From Pyropia yezoensis (lineage: Eukaryota; Rhodophyta; Bangiophyceae; Bangiales; Bangiaceae), in NCBI GenBank assembly GCA_009829735.1, contig CM020620.1, positions 22,976,020-23,040,019 of the forward strand: DNA of 64,000 nucleotides, written 5' to 3'. The notes under the pieces were generated by a model. The model saw nothing but the letters and a program-made list of their open reading frames with translations. It was not told the origin of the DNA and searched no databases. The position numbers and the translations under genes are program-made. The number at the start of each line of letters is the position of its first letter. The first letter of the stretch is position 1. Below, piece after piece: positions 43,401-53,118 of this stretch.

Positions 43401-44567
43401 CCCAATGGTACCCAGAGCCCCGCCGGTCCACATGACGTCATGCTTTCTTAACATCCGTCGCACCCTATCAGCTACCGAAGGGGGAAGATGGTCGAGGTCA
43501 GCCTCGGCCAGTGCCTTCAAGGCTTCTTGGTCCTTTGGCGGAATGTCCGCCGGAGCTGGTGATGGGTTAGGCTTCCCGTCATCGGGTTGCTGCAGCTCGG
43601 TGGTCTCGGCGACCGCCAGTACCTCATGTGGTTCCACTTGAACTTCCTTGTCAGGGGTAAGAATGTCTCCTTCGTAGAGCTCGGCAATCCCGAGGATAGT
43701 TCCTTTCGGAAGGGTGACTGCCTTACGGCGATAGTTAGCCATCACGAGCAGTGATGACCCCCCCGCTGGGAGGTCTACGATACTGTTGGCCATGGTCAAC
43801 CCATGGCGCTTGTCGGTTCGTAGGTTGGACTGGACTCTGCAGATGCCTGCGAGGTCACAGTTAATCGGGAGGACGGTCTCCGATAACGGCTCAAAGCGAG
43901 TCCGCTTAGCCAGCCGGAGTGTCTTCGGTTCTACGCTGGCGTATACCTCAGCCACGTTAACGTGGCTCCCTTGTAGCGTCAGGTCCTTGACGATAGCGGT
44001 CTGTCCTCTCTTCGTCCCGTCGGCCTCTTGCAGCTCGACGGTCCTCCGGCCCGGCTGGATTGCATCAACGTGAACGTTGATGAAGGTGCACCCCAGTATG
44101 CCGGGCACAGATAGAGTCTCACACACCAGGAAGTCAACTTCCGTAGTGAGCTCCCCGATGGTGACCTGCAGCGACATCGCTGCGGTAGTACGAATGAGAC
44201 GACCATTCGCATCCTTGATCGTGGGTCCCCGAGCAACTCTGACTCGCGGGAGCCACTTGTCCGGGAGGGTATCCTTCCGGATCAGGTTAGGTCCAGCCCC
44301 TGTATCCAGTACAGGGTAATACGATCGGGTCGACTGGGGGTCAATCCCCAGTGTGGCTGATACCTTGAAGTTCTCCAAGGTGAACAGTACGTGGCCTACA
44401 CCGATATCCGGTGTAGCTCGGGCATCCTGAGCAGGGCCCTTGTCTGGTTCCATGGGACGGGGCTTCCCGTCCTCTCCTCCCAACCTTGGAGGTTGGTCAT
44501 CAATCCCCCGACGCCGTGTCGTCGGGGCCGGAAGGTGTACCCGGGGGTTGATGCGGCGTCGGCTCAA
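40479..44567 (-). CDS. pol polyprotein of Ty3-A2 (1362 codons, uninterrupted)
   Basis: Protease VLDTGAGPNLI near residue 83, then a linker; RT with FCIDYRRLN and LVYLDDVIVF (about 440-620); RNase H with VIDVDACDTQVGC and ATERECLGVIW (about 700-830); integrase zinc domain (about 920-990), core with AIDILGPLPV and LSDNGANL (about 1010-1170); and a chromodomain-like end (about 1310-1362). Despite the open frame, integrase is altered: the HPQ...QVxRFNRT motif has Asp (codon 41256-41258) where A1, B and C have Glu, the first zinc-binding His reads Gln, and an RNase H His reads Leu. The chosen ATG is the first in frame, about 80 bases beyond the gag frame stop; gag and pol are in different frames. 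Confidence 0.92.
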   Translation of the reverse strand: MSRRRINPRVHLPAPTTRRRGIDDQPPRLGGEDGKPRPMEPDKGPAQDARATPDIGVGHVLFTLENFKVSATLGIDPQSTRSYYPVLDTGAGPNLIRKDTLPDKWLPRVRVARGPTIKDANGRLIRTTAAMSLQVTIGELTTEVDFLVCETLSVPGILGCTFINVHVDAIQPGRRTVELQEADGTKRGQTAIVKDLTLQGSHVNVAEVYASVEPKTLRLAKRTRFEPLSETVLPINCDLAGICRVQSNLRTDKRHGLTMANSIVDLPAGGSSLLVMANYRRKAVTLPKGTILGIAELYEGDILTPDKEVQVEPHEVLAVAETTELQQPDDGKPNPSPAPADIPPKDQEALKALAEADLDHLPPSVADRVRRMLRKHDVMWTGGALGTIGATQHRIDLVQGARPARSQPHRAGPMQREIGDGEVKRMSEAKVIRPSMSEWGVPVVIVPKKDQTPRFCIDYRRLNLVTKIDSYPLPRMDECIDSLGEATVFTTIDCNAGYWQIPVAEEDIPKTAFVCHSGVYEFLRMPFGLSNAPATFQWAIDIILSGVKWRNCLVYLDDVIVFSRNMDDHVQHVDEVLTLLRNAGVTLRLKKCAFFQQTVEYLGHQITPGKLGVLEANTRALRDARLPNTKTQLKSFLGMCNVYRRFVKDFARIAKPLTVLTSSSLPKVLQPPSPSEEEAFESLKRALLSPPVLALPHIRGTFVIDVDACDTQVGCTLLQGESLIGTDNVIPDLRPVKYFSRTLNPAERNYGATERECLGVIWAVQLLRPYLEGSRFIVRSDLEPLRWLLNLGDKDSDIHGRLARWRLKMAEHDYRTVYKAGSTHHLGDALSRLDTPSGNTRPVDEDIPVVPVCMVGNATQGMVDHTMAHLACPLTLADFREAQANDDDCKRHRANLLAGTAGIFSENEDGLIHRRAPADGRHQVVVPVSLRQAVIEREQENPTAGHPGGSRMFAAIRRFFYWPAMAVDVIDHVRGCHPCARNSMSLHRRASAMNLFPPDGPNEQVAIDILGPLPVTEEGNRYILVMSDRFTKLSRAVATPNDTAYTIMNAKVDHWISAYGVMKQLLSDNGANLTSTFCTKVLGMFGIEPRRASDYHPQSKGQVDRFNRTIKKMLQCYVAEHTKTWDRLLSVLTLEYNARPHRSTSIAPLEWGMPMGVGNLTLPLGRCTRYDIPKGRPAERIHVAWLAKLSWMIPKLKGALDRTQLRYKKNFDARLRVRNAALLTGEWVYIRHQKFRGNKLMQPVKGPYQILHRDDHSVILHSDTEIQRINLNDVTPAPKPEQPQPVPAGLLHEALTTHRLDDSVGPDGIPYQVESVVTHIDPDLPGRYVKVMWVGYDSPTGEQAANIPRQLLMPYMRRRRLL

Positions 44568-44650
44568 CCGCGCTCTCCGTGGGGCTTTCCCCGCGGCAGT
44601 CCGGGGTGCCTTGCTAGGGTTACCCCAGCGACCCCGTGTCGTCCTTCCTC

Positions 44651-45745
44651 TTACTCGTTTCCCGTGCTCGGCCGGGTACTATCTTCCGGGATATCAGGAA
44701 GAGGAGGTGCCTCCTCGACTGCCAGTACTCCTCCTGGAGCTTGCTGCCTACCCGGTGCCGGGCCTCTGGCGGGATACCCCCCAATGGATGCCTTGCGTTG
44801 CGCTGCTGCCCGTCGAGACTCCTCCGGGATGAGCGGGCATGCGGACACCCAGTGTTGGGGGTCTCCTCACAGCATGCATCCGGACGTGCCGGCCGTCCCG
44901 GGCGTCCGCGTCGGGTTGGCTCTATAGGTCCGGTTGCTTGCCTCGGGCGCCCGAGTGCCTGCCCCTTGGTAGGCCTTGGGTCCCGGTGCCAACCGGAACA
45001 TGGACTCCCCCAGCCGGTTGGTTCAACCAGCGATGTGCGGAGGTGCCTCCGTACGCACTGCCCATGTCGGCAGGGGTTGGTGGGGGTTACCCGTAACCGG
45101 GGCACACCCCGTAGTCCGCACATACGGGACGCGCCGTCCCGCTCCCTCGTTGACCTCGAACTGGGTCCCAGCCGGGGCGATGTACGCTACCGTACCATGC
45201 TCATCAATCACCGGCGTCGCCGGTAGCAACAGGTGGCCCTGTTGGTCGACTAGAGGTTCATCCTCACCCGTAGGGGTATGGTCGGTCGCCACCAGTACTG
45301 GTGCGGCATTACGCTCCACCTTCTCTTGTCTCGGTACCGGGGTAAGACTGGGCTTGCCTCCCTCACCCTTGGGCCTCGGGGCCAAGGCACATTCCGGGTG
45401 TAGCACCCGGTAGGCGTCCCCTAGGGACTTGCACAGATGCATCAGTCGACTGAAGTTCGTCCGAGCCGTATTGGCTCCCCGTGCGGATATCCGCACATAG
45501 TTGGGAACTCCTGCGAACAGGATGGCCCGTAGCTCCCCTTCGCCGAGAAGCTTCCCCAGCTCGTAGTCGAGCTCTTGGATCCGGCGTCCAAACATCTCCT
45601 CATCCTCCCAGGACTGGGCAGTGGCGGTGCGAAGGGCCCGATAGTGGTCTTCGCACTTGTCCTCACTGAGGTAGCTGCTAGGTAGCTCCTTCAGTATACC
45701 ACGGTAATCCGTGGGGGTGGCTGCGACCCTCATTCCCGGCATCGG
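44651..45745 (-). pseudogene. gag of Ty3-A2, 5'-truncated and interrupted
   Basis: C-terminal gag in one frame. The capsid part (SWEDEEMFGRRIQELDYELG ... SLGDAYRVLH) aligns in motif spacing with Ty3-B gag. A stop at 45023-45025 precedes the nucleocapsid, whose zinc knuckle C-x2-[C]-x4-H-x4-C has its second Cys replaced by TGA (44867-44869). The frame ends at 44651. The upstream half of gag, the leader and the 5' LTR are missing. Confidence 0.78.
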
Positions 45746-46655
45746 GGATGCCACAAACGCCACACCACGTCTCCAGGGCGAGCCCCCCGTCAGCCAAAAG
45801 AGGATATCTCGGGTGAAGCACCGGTGTGCTGCTCACTTGCCGCTCGTACCATGCGCTATCTTTGAAGGCGCGGCTGTCGGCCATCGAGCCACGCAGGCCT
45901 GATCTGGTCATCAGAAACCGCTTGTCGGCGTCGACGATGGCCAACAAGATGACTCCATAGAAGCATTTCCTCGTGTTGAACTCCTCCGTAAACTTCGCGA
46001 GGGGGGTGCGGATTGGCACCAGGCAGCCGTCGATGGCACCTGCCACTTTGCGGATACGGCAGTCCAGTCGGGACTCGAACCGCTCCGCCACGGCAGCCTG
46101 CCCCGCTACTGTCGTAGGGAAGCGAGGGCGGGGCAGAGCGTCGAGGATGGCATTGACCACCTCGCGCAGTATGGGAGAGAACGTTGACTGAGCTATGTCC
46201 GACACGTTACAAGAAGTGCTCTGGCTCCCCCCCTGGCCAAGCCAGAACACGAATACGAGCAGTCGAACGCGAGGCTGTATTGACGGTGGACGCCTCACCG
46301 CGCCGTCGCCATCCACGCGCAAAAAGGGCAACACCAGCTCGTACAGAGCCTCAAACGACGACGGTGTCATGCGCATTTTCGAGAAGAAATACGGGCCATC
46401 GCGCTCGGCAAGCCGTCGTATCCATTCTTTGCCGTTGTCACGCACGTACTGGCAAAGAGCGACACCTCCGGCCATGGGGAACAGCAGCGCGATGGAAAAC
46501 GCCAAAAGAGCGGCCGTGTCGGTCTCTTCGACTCGGCTTGCCGAAAGCACCCGAGTTGTGGTTGCGCGCTGATCGACTTGATACGACTTCTTCGCTTTAT
46601 CGGCAGTTGATTTCGGTCCGATCGATCGAATGGCTGTACTCTGTCGCGGTCCCAT
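45745..46655 (-). pseudogene. PIF/Harbinger-type transposase, 3'-truncated
   Basis: Likely start MGPRQSTAIRSIGPKSTADK at 46655 (the frame is open further up but Pro/Gly-rich). A helix-turn-helix-like region (MTPSSFEALYELVLPFL) is followed by the DDE_Tnp_4 core: VAGAIDGCLVPIRTP with the first catalytic Asp, then VILLAIVDADKRFLM with the second. The usual LLxDGGxxL segment follows and then sequence turns into Ty3-A2 gag, so the third acidic residue and C-terminus are lost. About 300 of an expected 380-420 residues remain. It would cut and paste a DNA transposon; it is inactive as it stands. No terminal inverted repeats were identified. Confidence 0.8.
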
Positions 46656-48227
46656 CGCTCGTCCCAGCCCTAGACCTGGTTCGGGAGGCAGTCTGGTGGT
46701 GGGTCCAGAAACGACCCAGTTTACTATGAAATCTGGAGCGTGGACCCTGCACTGGCCCGGACCTGGTCCAGGGAACGTGTTACCGAATTGGGCCCTGGCC
46801 GCTCCAGAGGCCCAGAGCGGAGCCCCCAGAGGGCGCCCCCAGCGGGCCAAGTGCCAGCAAGGCACCGGCCACTCACCAGGCCGTCTATCGAAAAGGAAGC
46901 GAAAATCCCCCCCCACACAATTGTCAATGCCCCAAAAAAACCCAGTGGGAAAAAGGGGAAAGGCACGAAATCACGCAAGGGAAGAAAATGCGAAAATTAA
47001 GTAAATGACAAAAGGGGTCAACACGCCCACAACCCGGGCAAGTCCTCCAGTCGGATGGGCCAATCAGGGCTCCGGGTGTGTCGCTACAAGACCGGGCCAC
47101 CTGGCCAAGGATCCCCGGCCAGCGTAGGGCTCCGCGTAACACTGCCGGCCGGGTCCCAAGTCGCCTCACCGATGGCCCGCCTGTCCCCAGAGGCCAGAGC
47201 GCCACAGAGCTTGCTGAATGTTGTCGAAGCACGCGGTGTGCGCCGCATCCTGTCGTGACGACTCTCACCCAATCAACAATCAGCCTGCGCTGACAGTTTG
47301 TCCTTCTGGTAGTGTGTCCCTTTCATTAACTATATAATACAGGTCCAGCGCCTTGCGTTCTTGTCTACATCGACGTATCAAGAAAAGTAGACAATCTCAA
47401 CTGACTACCCTTCGCTTGGGCGGCCTCGAGTGCTGTGGAAAGCGCCCAATGCACTTCTTGGAGGCGTTCTCTGGGCGCTGTTAAGCCGCAAATAAGGTGC
47501 GATGCGCCCTGACTCGTAATGGCACTTGAGGCGCGATTAGGGCGCGATCCAATAAAAACAACATAAATTGACCAAGCTGGGTGTTTTTTCACGTCGAAGG
47601 GGTTAGTGCAATCGATGGCACCAATAGAATCGACACATGAATCGAATACAGAAAATCGGTTCATGAAAGTTTAATCAGTTGGCGCTTTCCCGTCTATTAA
47701 ATTTGTTTTTTAAAAACTAAACGCTGGGTGAGCCCCCCCCCCCCGCCCACCCCTCACTTCTCCCAACGGCCCCTTGTCCTGTTCGTCATCTCATTATTTC
47801 TCCTCGCTACGCCACGGAGCAGCTACAGCATGACTGGCGCTGTGCGACGGTCACTCGGTCTCGCGGACACTGCTACTTATGCCACCACCCCAGGCATAGA
47901 CTTCCTCGCCGCCGCCCAGGCCGCCGACCGTCCCATTCTGGTGGTTGCACGCGCCAAGTACGGGGGGGGGTCAGAGCGCCGCTGAAGAACACTAGAGCCG
48001 TGACTGCTCCGTCCACTGGCTCTGTCGGCTGTGCCGGCACGTCGAAGATCCCTGCCGACCCATCGCGGCGTTCAGAACCATCCTGAGCGGCACGAAGGTC
48101 AGCAAGGAGAGTGCGAGGAGTGAGCAGGTGTCAACCGCAATTTCTAGGCGACGGCGTGAGCGGCGTGCCCCACGGCGTCGCGGCAGTGAGGGTCAGGCCA
48201 AGCCCAGCAAAAAAACAATAGATTAAT
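46656..48227. other. intergenic, no supported gene
   Basis: Short ORFs only. One minus-strand ORF (47365-47664) has a GAID string like a transposase but nothing else to support it. Inverted CCAAT-type motifs occur near 47058 and 47270, a run of 14 C at about 47733, and an AT-rich patch around 47690-47720. Confidence 0.5.
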
Positions 48228-48300
48228 TGAAAACTGATATTTATAATATTAATATATAGAATAATCTACCTGAGATGTAAATAAATCCCCTTTTTTTTCC
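48228..48300. other. AT-rich island
   Basis: About 70 bp almost wholly A/T (ATATTTATAATATTAATATA core), standing out in a GC-rich window. It could be an intergenic promoter or transposon scar; no inverted ends were found. Confidence 0.4.
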
Positions 48301-48444
48301 ATCCATGGTCAGTGCGGGACCAGAACGCAAGCAGAAGCCGCAAGCTGCCAAAACGACTTACATTCTCAGCTAGTTGGGGGGACTACTATTCGAAGCAGAG
48401 TTCAAAGTATGTGGTTTTTTTGTCGACCGGCCTATGTAGCTATG

Positions 48445-48476
48445 TATGGTCCGTTGCAGAAAAAAGATACATCGAG
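48445..48476 (+). repeat. 32-bp inverted repeat (partner 50756-50787)
   Basis: TATGGTCCGTTGCAGAAAAA... recurs as the reverse complement at 50756-50787 with two mismatches. The copies are 2.3 kb apart and enclose the hairpin promoter and the minisatellite. A weaker relative lies near 51655-51700. Confidence 0.7.
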
Positions 48477-48792
48477 GTTTTTCTCGGCTCGGGCCCGGGC
48501 AGGACATCGGCCGTGACGGGGTCCACGGCGGCTATGCTGACAGAAGGATCATAAAGGTCCTTGCGAACTAATGAGGTCCTTGGGTCTCCTGGTTTGTGTA
48601 CCGCTCTGAGGGACACCCTGAGTGGACCAGATGCTGACGAACCTGAAATGGGGCCTTTCTTTTCGCATTGATTTGCACTGCTCGGGGACTGATTCGGGCC
48701 CATGTGCTAACTGAGGCTTGGAAGGGGGGTAGTCGAGATAGGGGAGCTTCGCGGGGACAGCTGGAGGGCACTTTTTTCAGATTCTTTTTTCG

Positions 48793-48827
48793 CTCGCGAG
48801 ACCTCGTGTATAAAAGGGTCTCGCGAG
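48793..48827 (+). promoter_or_regulatory. hairpin with TATA box in the loop (CTCGCGAGACC ... GGTCTCGCGAG)
   Basis: An 11-bp perfect inverted repeat encloses 13 bases that contain TATAAAAG (48809-48816). The arms carry TCTCGCGAGA, a CGCG core-promoter motif known in animals and plants. CCAAT and ATTGG follow within 40 bp. No clear gene lies downstream on +. Confidence 0.5.
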
Positions 48828-48833
48828 AGGAAA

Positions 48834-49770
48834 TAGTTCCAACCAATGCGCTCGTGTGATTGGTCGATGAGCAAGACTGGTGCTCATGCGTTAGTCATGC
48901 TTCGAGACCGTTAGCGTGCGCCCCGACGGTCCCCGATGAGGAAGCGGAGAGCGCCTCTCTCGCCTTCTGGTTCCCTCTCATCGTCCTGCCCCTCCCGCCA
49001 GCCAGTGCCAAGCAACCCCTTCCACCCTTTCCTCCCGCCAGGCACGACAGGTCCATTGTTGGCGACTTAGGTGGTGCCAGCCTCGGTGCATCCAACGTGG
49101 CTCGGGGGATGGGGGGACGGGGTAACCAGGGAAAAGGTGCCGCCAGCCTCAACGTTAGATGAGCTGTGGTGGGCGTGCCAGGGTGAGGAAAACGCACCCC
49201 GGGCGTGTGGGCGAGGCGGGGGGAGGGGGATGATAATGGGAGGCAGACGGGAGGGAAAAAAAAAAAAAAGCGGAACGCGACGGTCTGCTTGGCTCTTGTG
49301 GTCTAGGGCCGGGGCGCAAAAGAAAATAGGGAAAACAAGCGCCTGTTTTCTTTTGCGCGGGGGTGCGAGAGAGGGGGTAGTCTGCATGCATTGTGCGTTG
49401 CTCCGCCGCGCCCCAAACTCCCGCCACCGATTTCCTGCACGAGACATCCTGGGATACCTTGCCTGGCTATGACATCGTCGACAAGGCACCCATGACCGCC
49501 CTCCTTTACTACAAAAAAACAATCGTGCCGACGCCGGCGATTCACCCAGCGCTGGCGGCATCACCGCCCCTAACAACCCCACCAGCAACACCGCCACCAC
49601 CTACGCTTCCCATCCCGTCACATAAATCACACCGCCCACGACCCCCCCCCCCGCATACTGCCAACCTCTCCCCCCCTCTCCTAAACACGTGGCCGACCCC
49701 ACAGTCAGAAAAAGCTCTCCCTCTCCACCGCCACCAACGCAAGCCCCCCACTCCACAGCCAAAGCTACCA
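48834..49770. other. intergenic, no supported gene
   Basis: Short ORFs without recognisable domains. Poly-A run at about 49255-49269. The + strand ORF 48860-49162 is low complexity and has no homologue I recognise. Confidence 0.45.
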
Positions 49771-49774
49771 ACAC

Positions 49775-50560
49775 CCCCGTCGCCACGGCCACCCCCGTCG
49801 CCACGGCCACCCCCGTCGCCACGGCCACCCCCGTCGCCACCACCACGCCCGTCGCCACCACCACGCCCGTCGCCACCGCCGTCGCCACCACCACGGCCGT
49901 CGCCACCGACGCCGCCGCCGCCGCCGTCGCCCCCGCCACCCCGTCGCCACCGCCACCCCAGTCGCCACCGCCGTCGCCTCCGCCACGGCCGTCGCCCCCG
50001 CCACCGCGTCGCCACCGCCGTCGCCACCGGCACGGCCTTCGCCCCCGCCACCGCGTCGCCTGCGCCACCCTAGTCGCTACCACCGCCGCCGCCACGGCCG
50101 TCGTCACCGACGCCGCCGCCGCCGCCGTCGCCCCCGCCACCCCGTCGCCACCGCCACCCCAATCGCCACCGCCGTCGCCTCCGCCACGGCCGTCGCCCCC
50201 GCCACCGCGTCGCCACCGCCGTCGCCACCGGCACGGCCGTCGCCCCCGCCACCGCGTCGCCTGCGCCACCCTAGTCGCTACCATCGCCACCGCCACGGCC
50301 GTCGTCACCGACGCCGCCGCCGCCGCCGTCGCCACCGTCGCCACCGTCGCCACCGTCGCCACCGCCACCCCAGTCGTTACCGCCGTCGCCACCGCCACGG
50401 CCGTCGCCCCCGCCACCGCGTCGCCACCGCCGCCCCAGGCGCTACCGTCGCCACCGCCACGGCCGTCGCCACCGACGCCGCCGCCGCCACTGCCACCCCT
50501 GTCGCCACCGTCGCCACCGTCGCCGCCGTCGCCGACGCCGACCGCAGCACCGGCGACACC
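49775..50560. repeat. CCACCGTCG-type minisatellite with 201-bp higher-order period
   Basis: Degenerate trinucleotide/hexanucleotide repeats (CCGTCGCCA) over about 800 bp. Two adjacent 201-bp blocks, 49911-50111 and 50112-50312, are nearly identical, so a higher-order unit has been duplicated. Open frames on both strands (for instance 49689-50624 +) are by-products of the stop-free repeat; 201 is a multiple of three, which keeps them open. I do not call a gene. Confidence 0.8.
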
Positions 50561-50624
50561 CCTGGCGTGGCCACCGCGGCAGCCGTCAAAACCCTGCACA
50601 CTTTCCCAAAAGCCTGACTTATGA

Positions 50625-52820
50625 GCGTGCACACCACACCCGAAAGGAGCCCACCATCAAGCAGGACCAGTCCATTACACCGGGGCAAATTCCCGAGGCA
50701 CCTGATTGGCCGAGGGGTGTGGCCCGAACAACGCCGGAGAAGAAAGAAAATAATGCTCGATGTATCTTTTTTGTGCAACGTACCATATGAGGAATCCTCC
50801 TTCAGGGTAGACTGTCACTTGAGAAGTAGAAACTGTGAACGCTCGCGTTCGGAATTTTTGGGACTTGTCAAAGCGCATTCTCGAGTGAGAGAATGACAAG
50901 ACCTCTTGGCGCACCGCTTACCAGCGCAGTGGGGCTTCAAGGGTGTCCATGCTTTTTCCAGGATCGGGTTGCGGGGTCTTGCACGATGATTGCCGAGCGC
51001 CTTCGTTCTGCCGGTTGTTCGCTGTGACATCCCGCAGGAAATTGCTGATGAGTAGGGTCGTTGCCGGGTCATTGCTGACCGGCAAGAATCTCCCGCTTTT
51101 TTTTCGTATCGTATTTTCAGCGGACCAATAGGAAGCAGGCTGTTTCCTCGGCGGCTCCCCAAGTGCTCACCCCCCTGACCGCCCCGGTGGACAGCACCGC
51201 CGCTGCCGTCGGCGTGCGGCTGCTCGCTTCCGCTCATTAAAGAGCCCCTGCCGTCGTGTCGCTGTAGCCACACGGCGCCCTCCCCGTCCCCCACCGGCGT
51301 TCGCGCGCTGGCGTTGGGAGAAGGCGGCCACCACCTCCATGGTATTTCCTTCCTGTATCGGCGTCTAGCGCGGGACCTCCATGGTTTTCCCCTCCTATGT
51401 CGGCGTCTAGGGCGGGACCAGTAGTGACTCTACGACACCAGGGGCAAGTCGGCCACGTGCGAGGAGTGCCACAGTCAAAAAGAGTCGTATGTTGTTTTTC
51501 GCAGTCCCTGGTCGGCTTTCTCTTAGTGCGGAGATATGCGGTGTCGTCTACACTTTTCAGGTCGTTGCCGGATCCAGTGGCATGGATTCGCAGACGGTCA
51601 CCACGTCGACAACTTCCTGTACGACGTCTGCTGCCTTTTATGTACAATCTATGCGTGTATGAGGAGGAGTACTGTGTCCCTTTGTACGTGACGTACCACA
51701 GCAGAGCCCAGCGAGCGACGCATCTTTTGGTTCGTTGCTCAAGATAATCCATGACTCCAAAGCCCCAAGAATAAGTTGCTAAATATTTCTGGCTTTTTTC
51801 AACTCTGAGCAGTGCTGTGAGAGGGTCTCACAAGTTTTGCGCAGACCACTTGGCAACAAAAAACAAGAAAAGCGTGGACACCTTTAAGCCCCACTGCGCT
51901 GCAGCGTACCTACGTTGCCGTATGCCACAGCATTTGCCGCCTCTGAGGCCCGCCACAGGACTCCTGTGACAGGAGCACGCAGCGGCCCCTCCCGTCGGCG
52001 TATGTGCGTATATCGCGCACGGCAGCCCTCTCCCCATCCCAATTGGATGAGAGCACCGTCCCGAACGACAGCGGACGGTGCGCCTAACGTTATCCTCCCC
52101 CCCCCCCTCATCCCCCCTCCGGCCCACTGTATGCAACCGCCGACGACCGCCGGGCGCGATCCGCGCGGCGCCCGCCAAGGCACTGGGCCGGCTTGCCGTT
52201 TGAGACAGGCGGTACACCACGAATCCATCCAATGTATCCGCCAGAGCCACCCGCGTGTGTGCCGCCGGTCACCGATGACAGCCCCTCCGCGGAACAAACC
52301 ATCTGACAGACGGAGGGGGAGGAGGAGGAGGGGAGCGAGGTGGGGGGGGGGGCTCCACCACCAGGTGGCCCGTTCTCCCCGCCCCCCCGGGAAGGGTGGC
52401 GCCGGTGTACCTGTCTGTCCACCCCCGCGGTGAGGCCCCACCTGGTCGCGCCGGCGCGTGTGCGCGGCTGCCTTGGTGCGCGCACCGCCACCGGCGGCGC
52501 CCCCTCCAGCTTCACGACCGCCGTCCCGGCCGCCGCCGCCCACCCTCCATCTTCCGCGCGTGATTGTTCCCCCGGAGTCCCCGCCCTCCGCCCCCCGGGG
52601 GGCGCTGCTGCCAAGCGCGCGGCGGGAGGGCAGGCGCGCCCACCTGTGGCCCTTTTCCCGCTCCCCTCCCCCCTCCTGTGTCAGGTTGGTTGCTCCCCCG
52701 AAGTGAGTTGGACGGCACGTGGAAGGGACGGCTCCCCGGCTCCCATCGCATCCCCGGTTGCCCCCCTTATCTCTTGCCCGCCCCCCTGCCGCCAGGGGCA
52801 ACCTCGTTGCTTGGGCAGCC
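50625..52820. other. intergenic, no supported gene
   Basis: Contains the second copy of the 32-bp inverted repeat, a 42-bp tandem duplication and, toward 52.1-52.8 kb, C-rich sequence leading into the large host gene. ORFs here are short, or are antisense shadows in GC-rich DNA. CCAAT boxes occur near 50703 and 51123. Confidence 0.45.
51333..51416. repeat. 42-bp tandem duplication
   Basis: Two copies (51333-51374, 51375-51416) start ACCTCCATGGT and contain TCGGCGTCTAG; they differ at several positions. Confidence 0.75.
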
Positions 52821-53084
52821 ATGACGTGGCTGTCGCGCCTGCTGCCGCGGCGGGAGCGCGGCGCCGCCCACCAGCCCCCGCGTGACGGGAATGGCCGCGG
52901 CCGGGCTGCGGCCGGGGCGGTAGCGCCGGGGACGGCAGCGGGGGCGGTGTCGGCGGCCGCCACCAACGGGGTGGCGAGGTCGCCCGGATCGCTGCCGCCG
53001 GGCCCTGCCGCTGGCGCCGCGGACGCGGCGGCTGCAGCGGCGGCAGTGCTGGTTGGCCCGCCTCCTCGCGGTGGCGGTGGCAGC

Positions 53085-53118
<34 letters not shown>

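Larger units (their letters stand above)
36706..45745 (-). mobile_element. Ty3/gypsy retrotransposon Ty3-A2 (inverted copy of family A, 5'-truncated)
   Basis: On the minus strand: part of gag, pol (1362 codons), spacer, antisense ORF, palindromic leader, purine tract and 3' LTR. It aligns with Ty3-A1 over all the shared span, in opposite orientation. No 5' LTR: gag begins abruptly at about 45745 against a Harbinger transposase. The 3' LTR abuts Ty3-C pol. Lack of both ends of a target duplication suggests a rearrangement after insertion. Confidence 0.9.

Noticed and set aside
40479..44567. Ty3-A2 as an autonomous active element, because pol is open for 1362 codons
   Set aside because: gag is truncated and interrupted, the 5' LTR is missing, and integrase has substitutions at a catalytic and a zinc-binding position.
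47365..47664. Harbinger transposase fragment suggested by a GAID string
   Set aside because: Flanking residues do not fit the family and the ORF is short; the match is too weak to annotate.
49911..50312. CRISPR array suggested by regular repeats
   Set aside because: There are no unique spacers between repeats; it is a eukaryotic tandem minisatellite in a eukaryotic sequence.
49601..50632. Long ORFs on both strands across the minisatellite
   Set aside because: They arise because the repeat unit lacks stops in most frames; there is no start context or non-repetitive domain.
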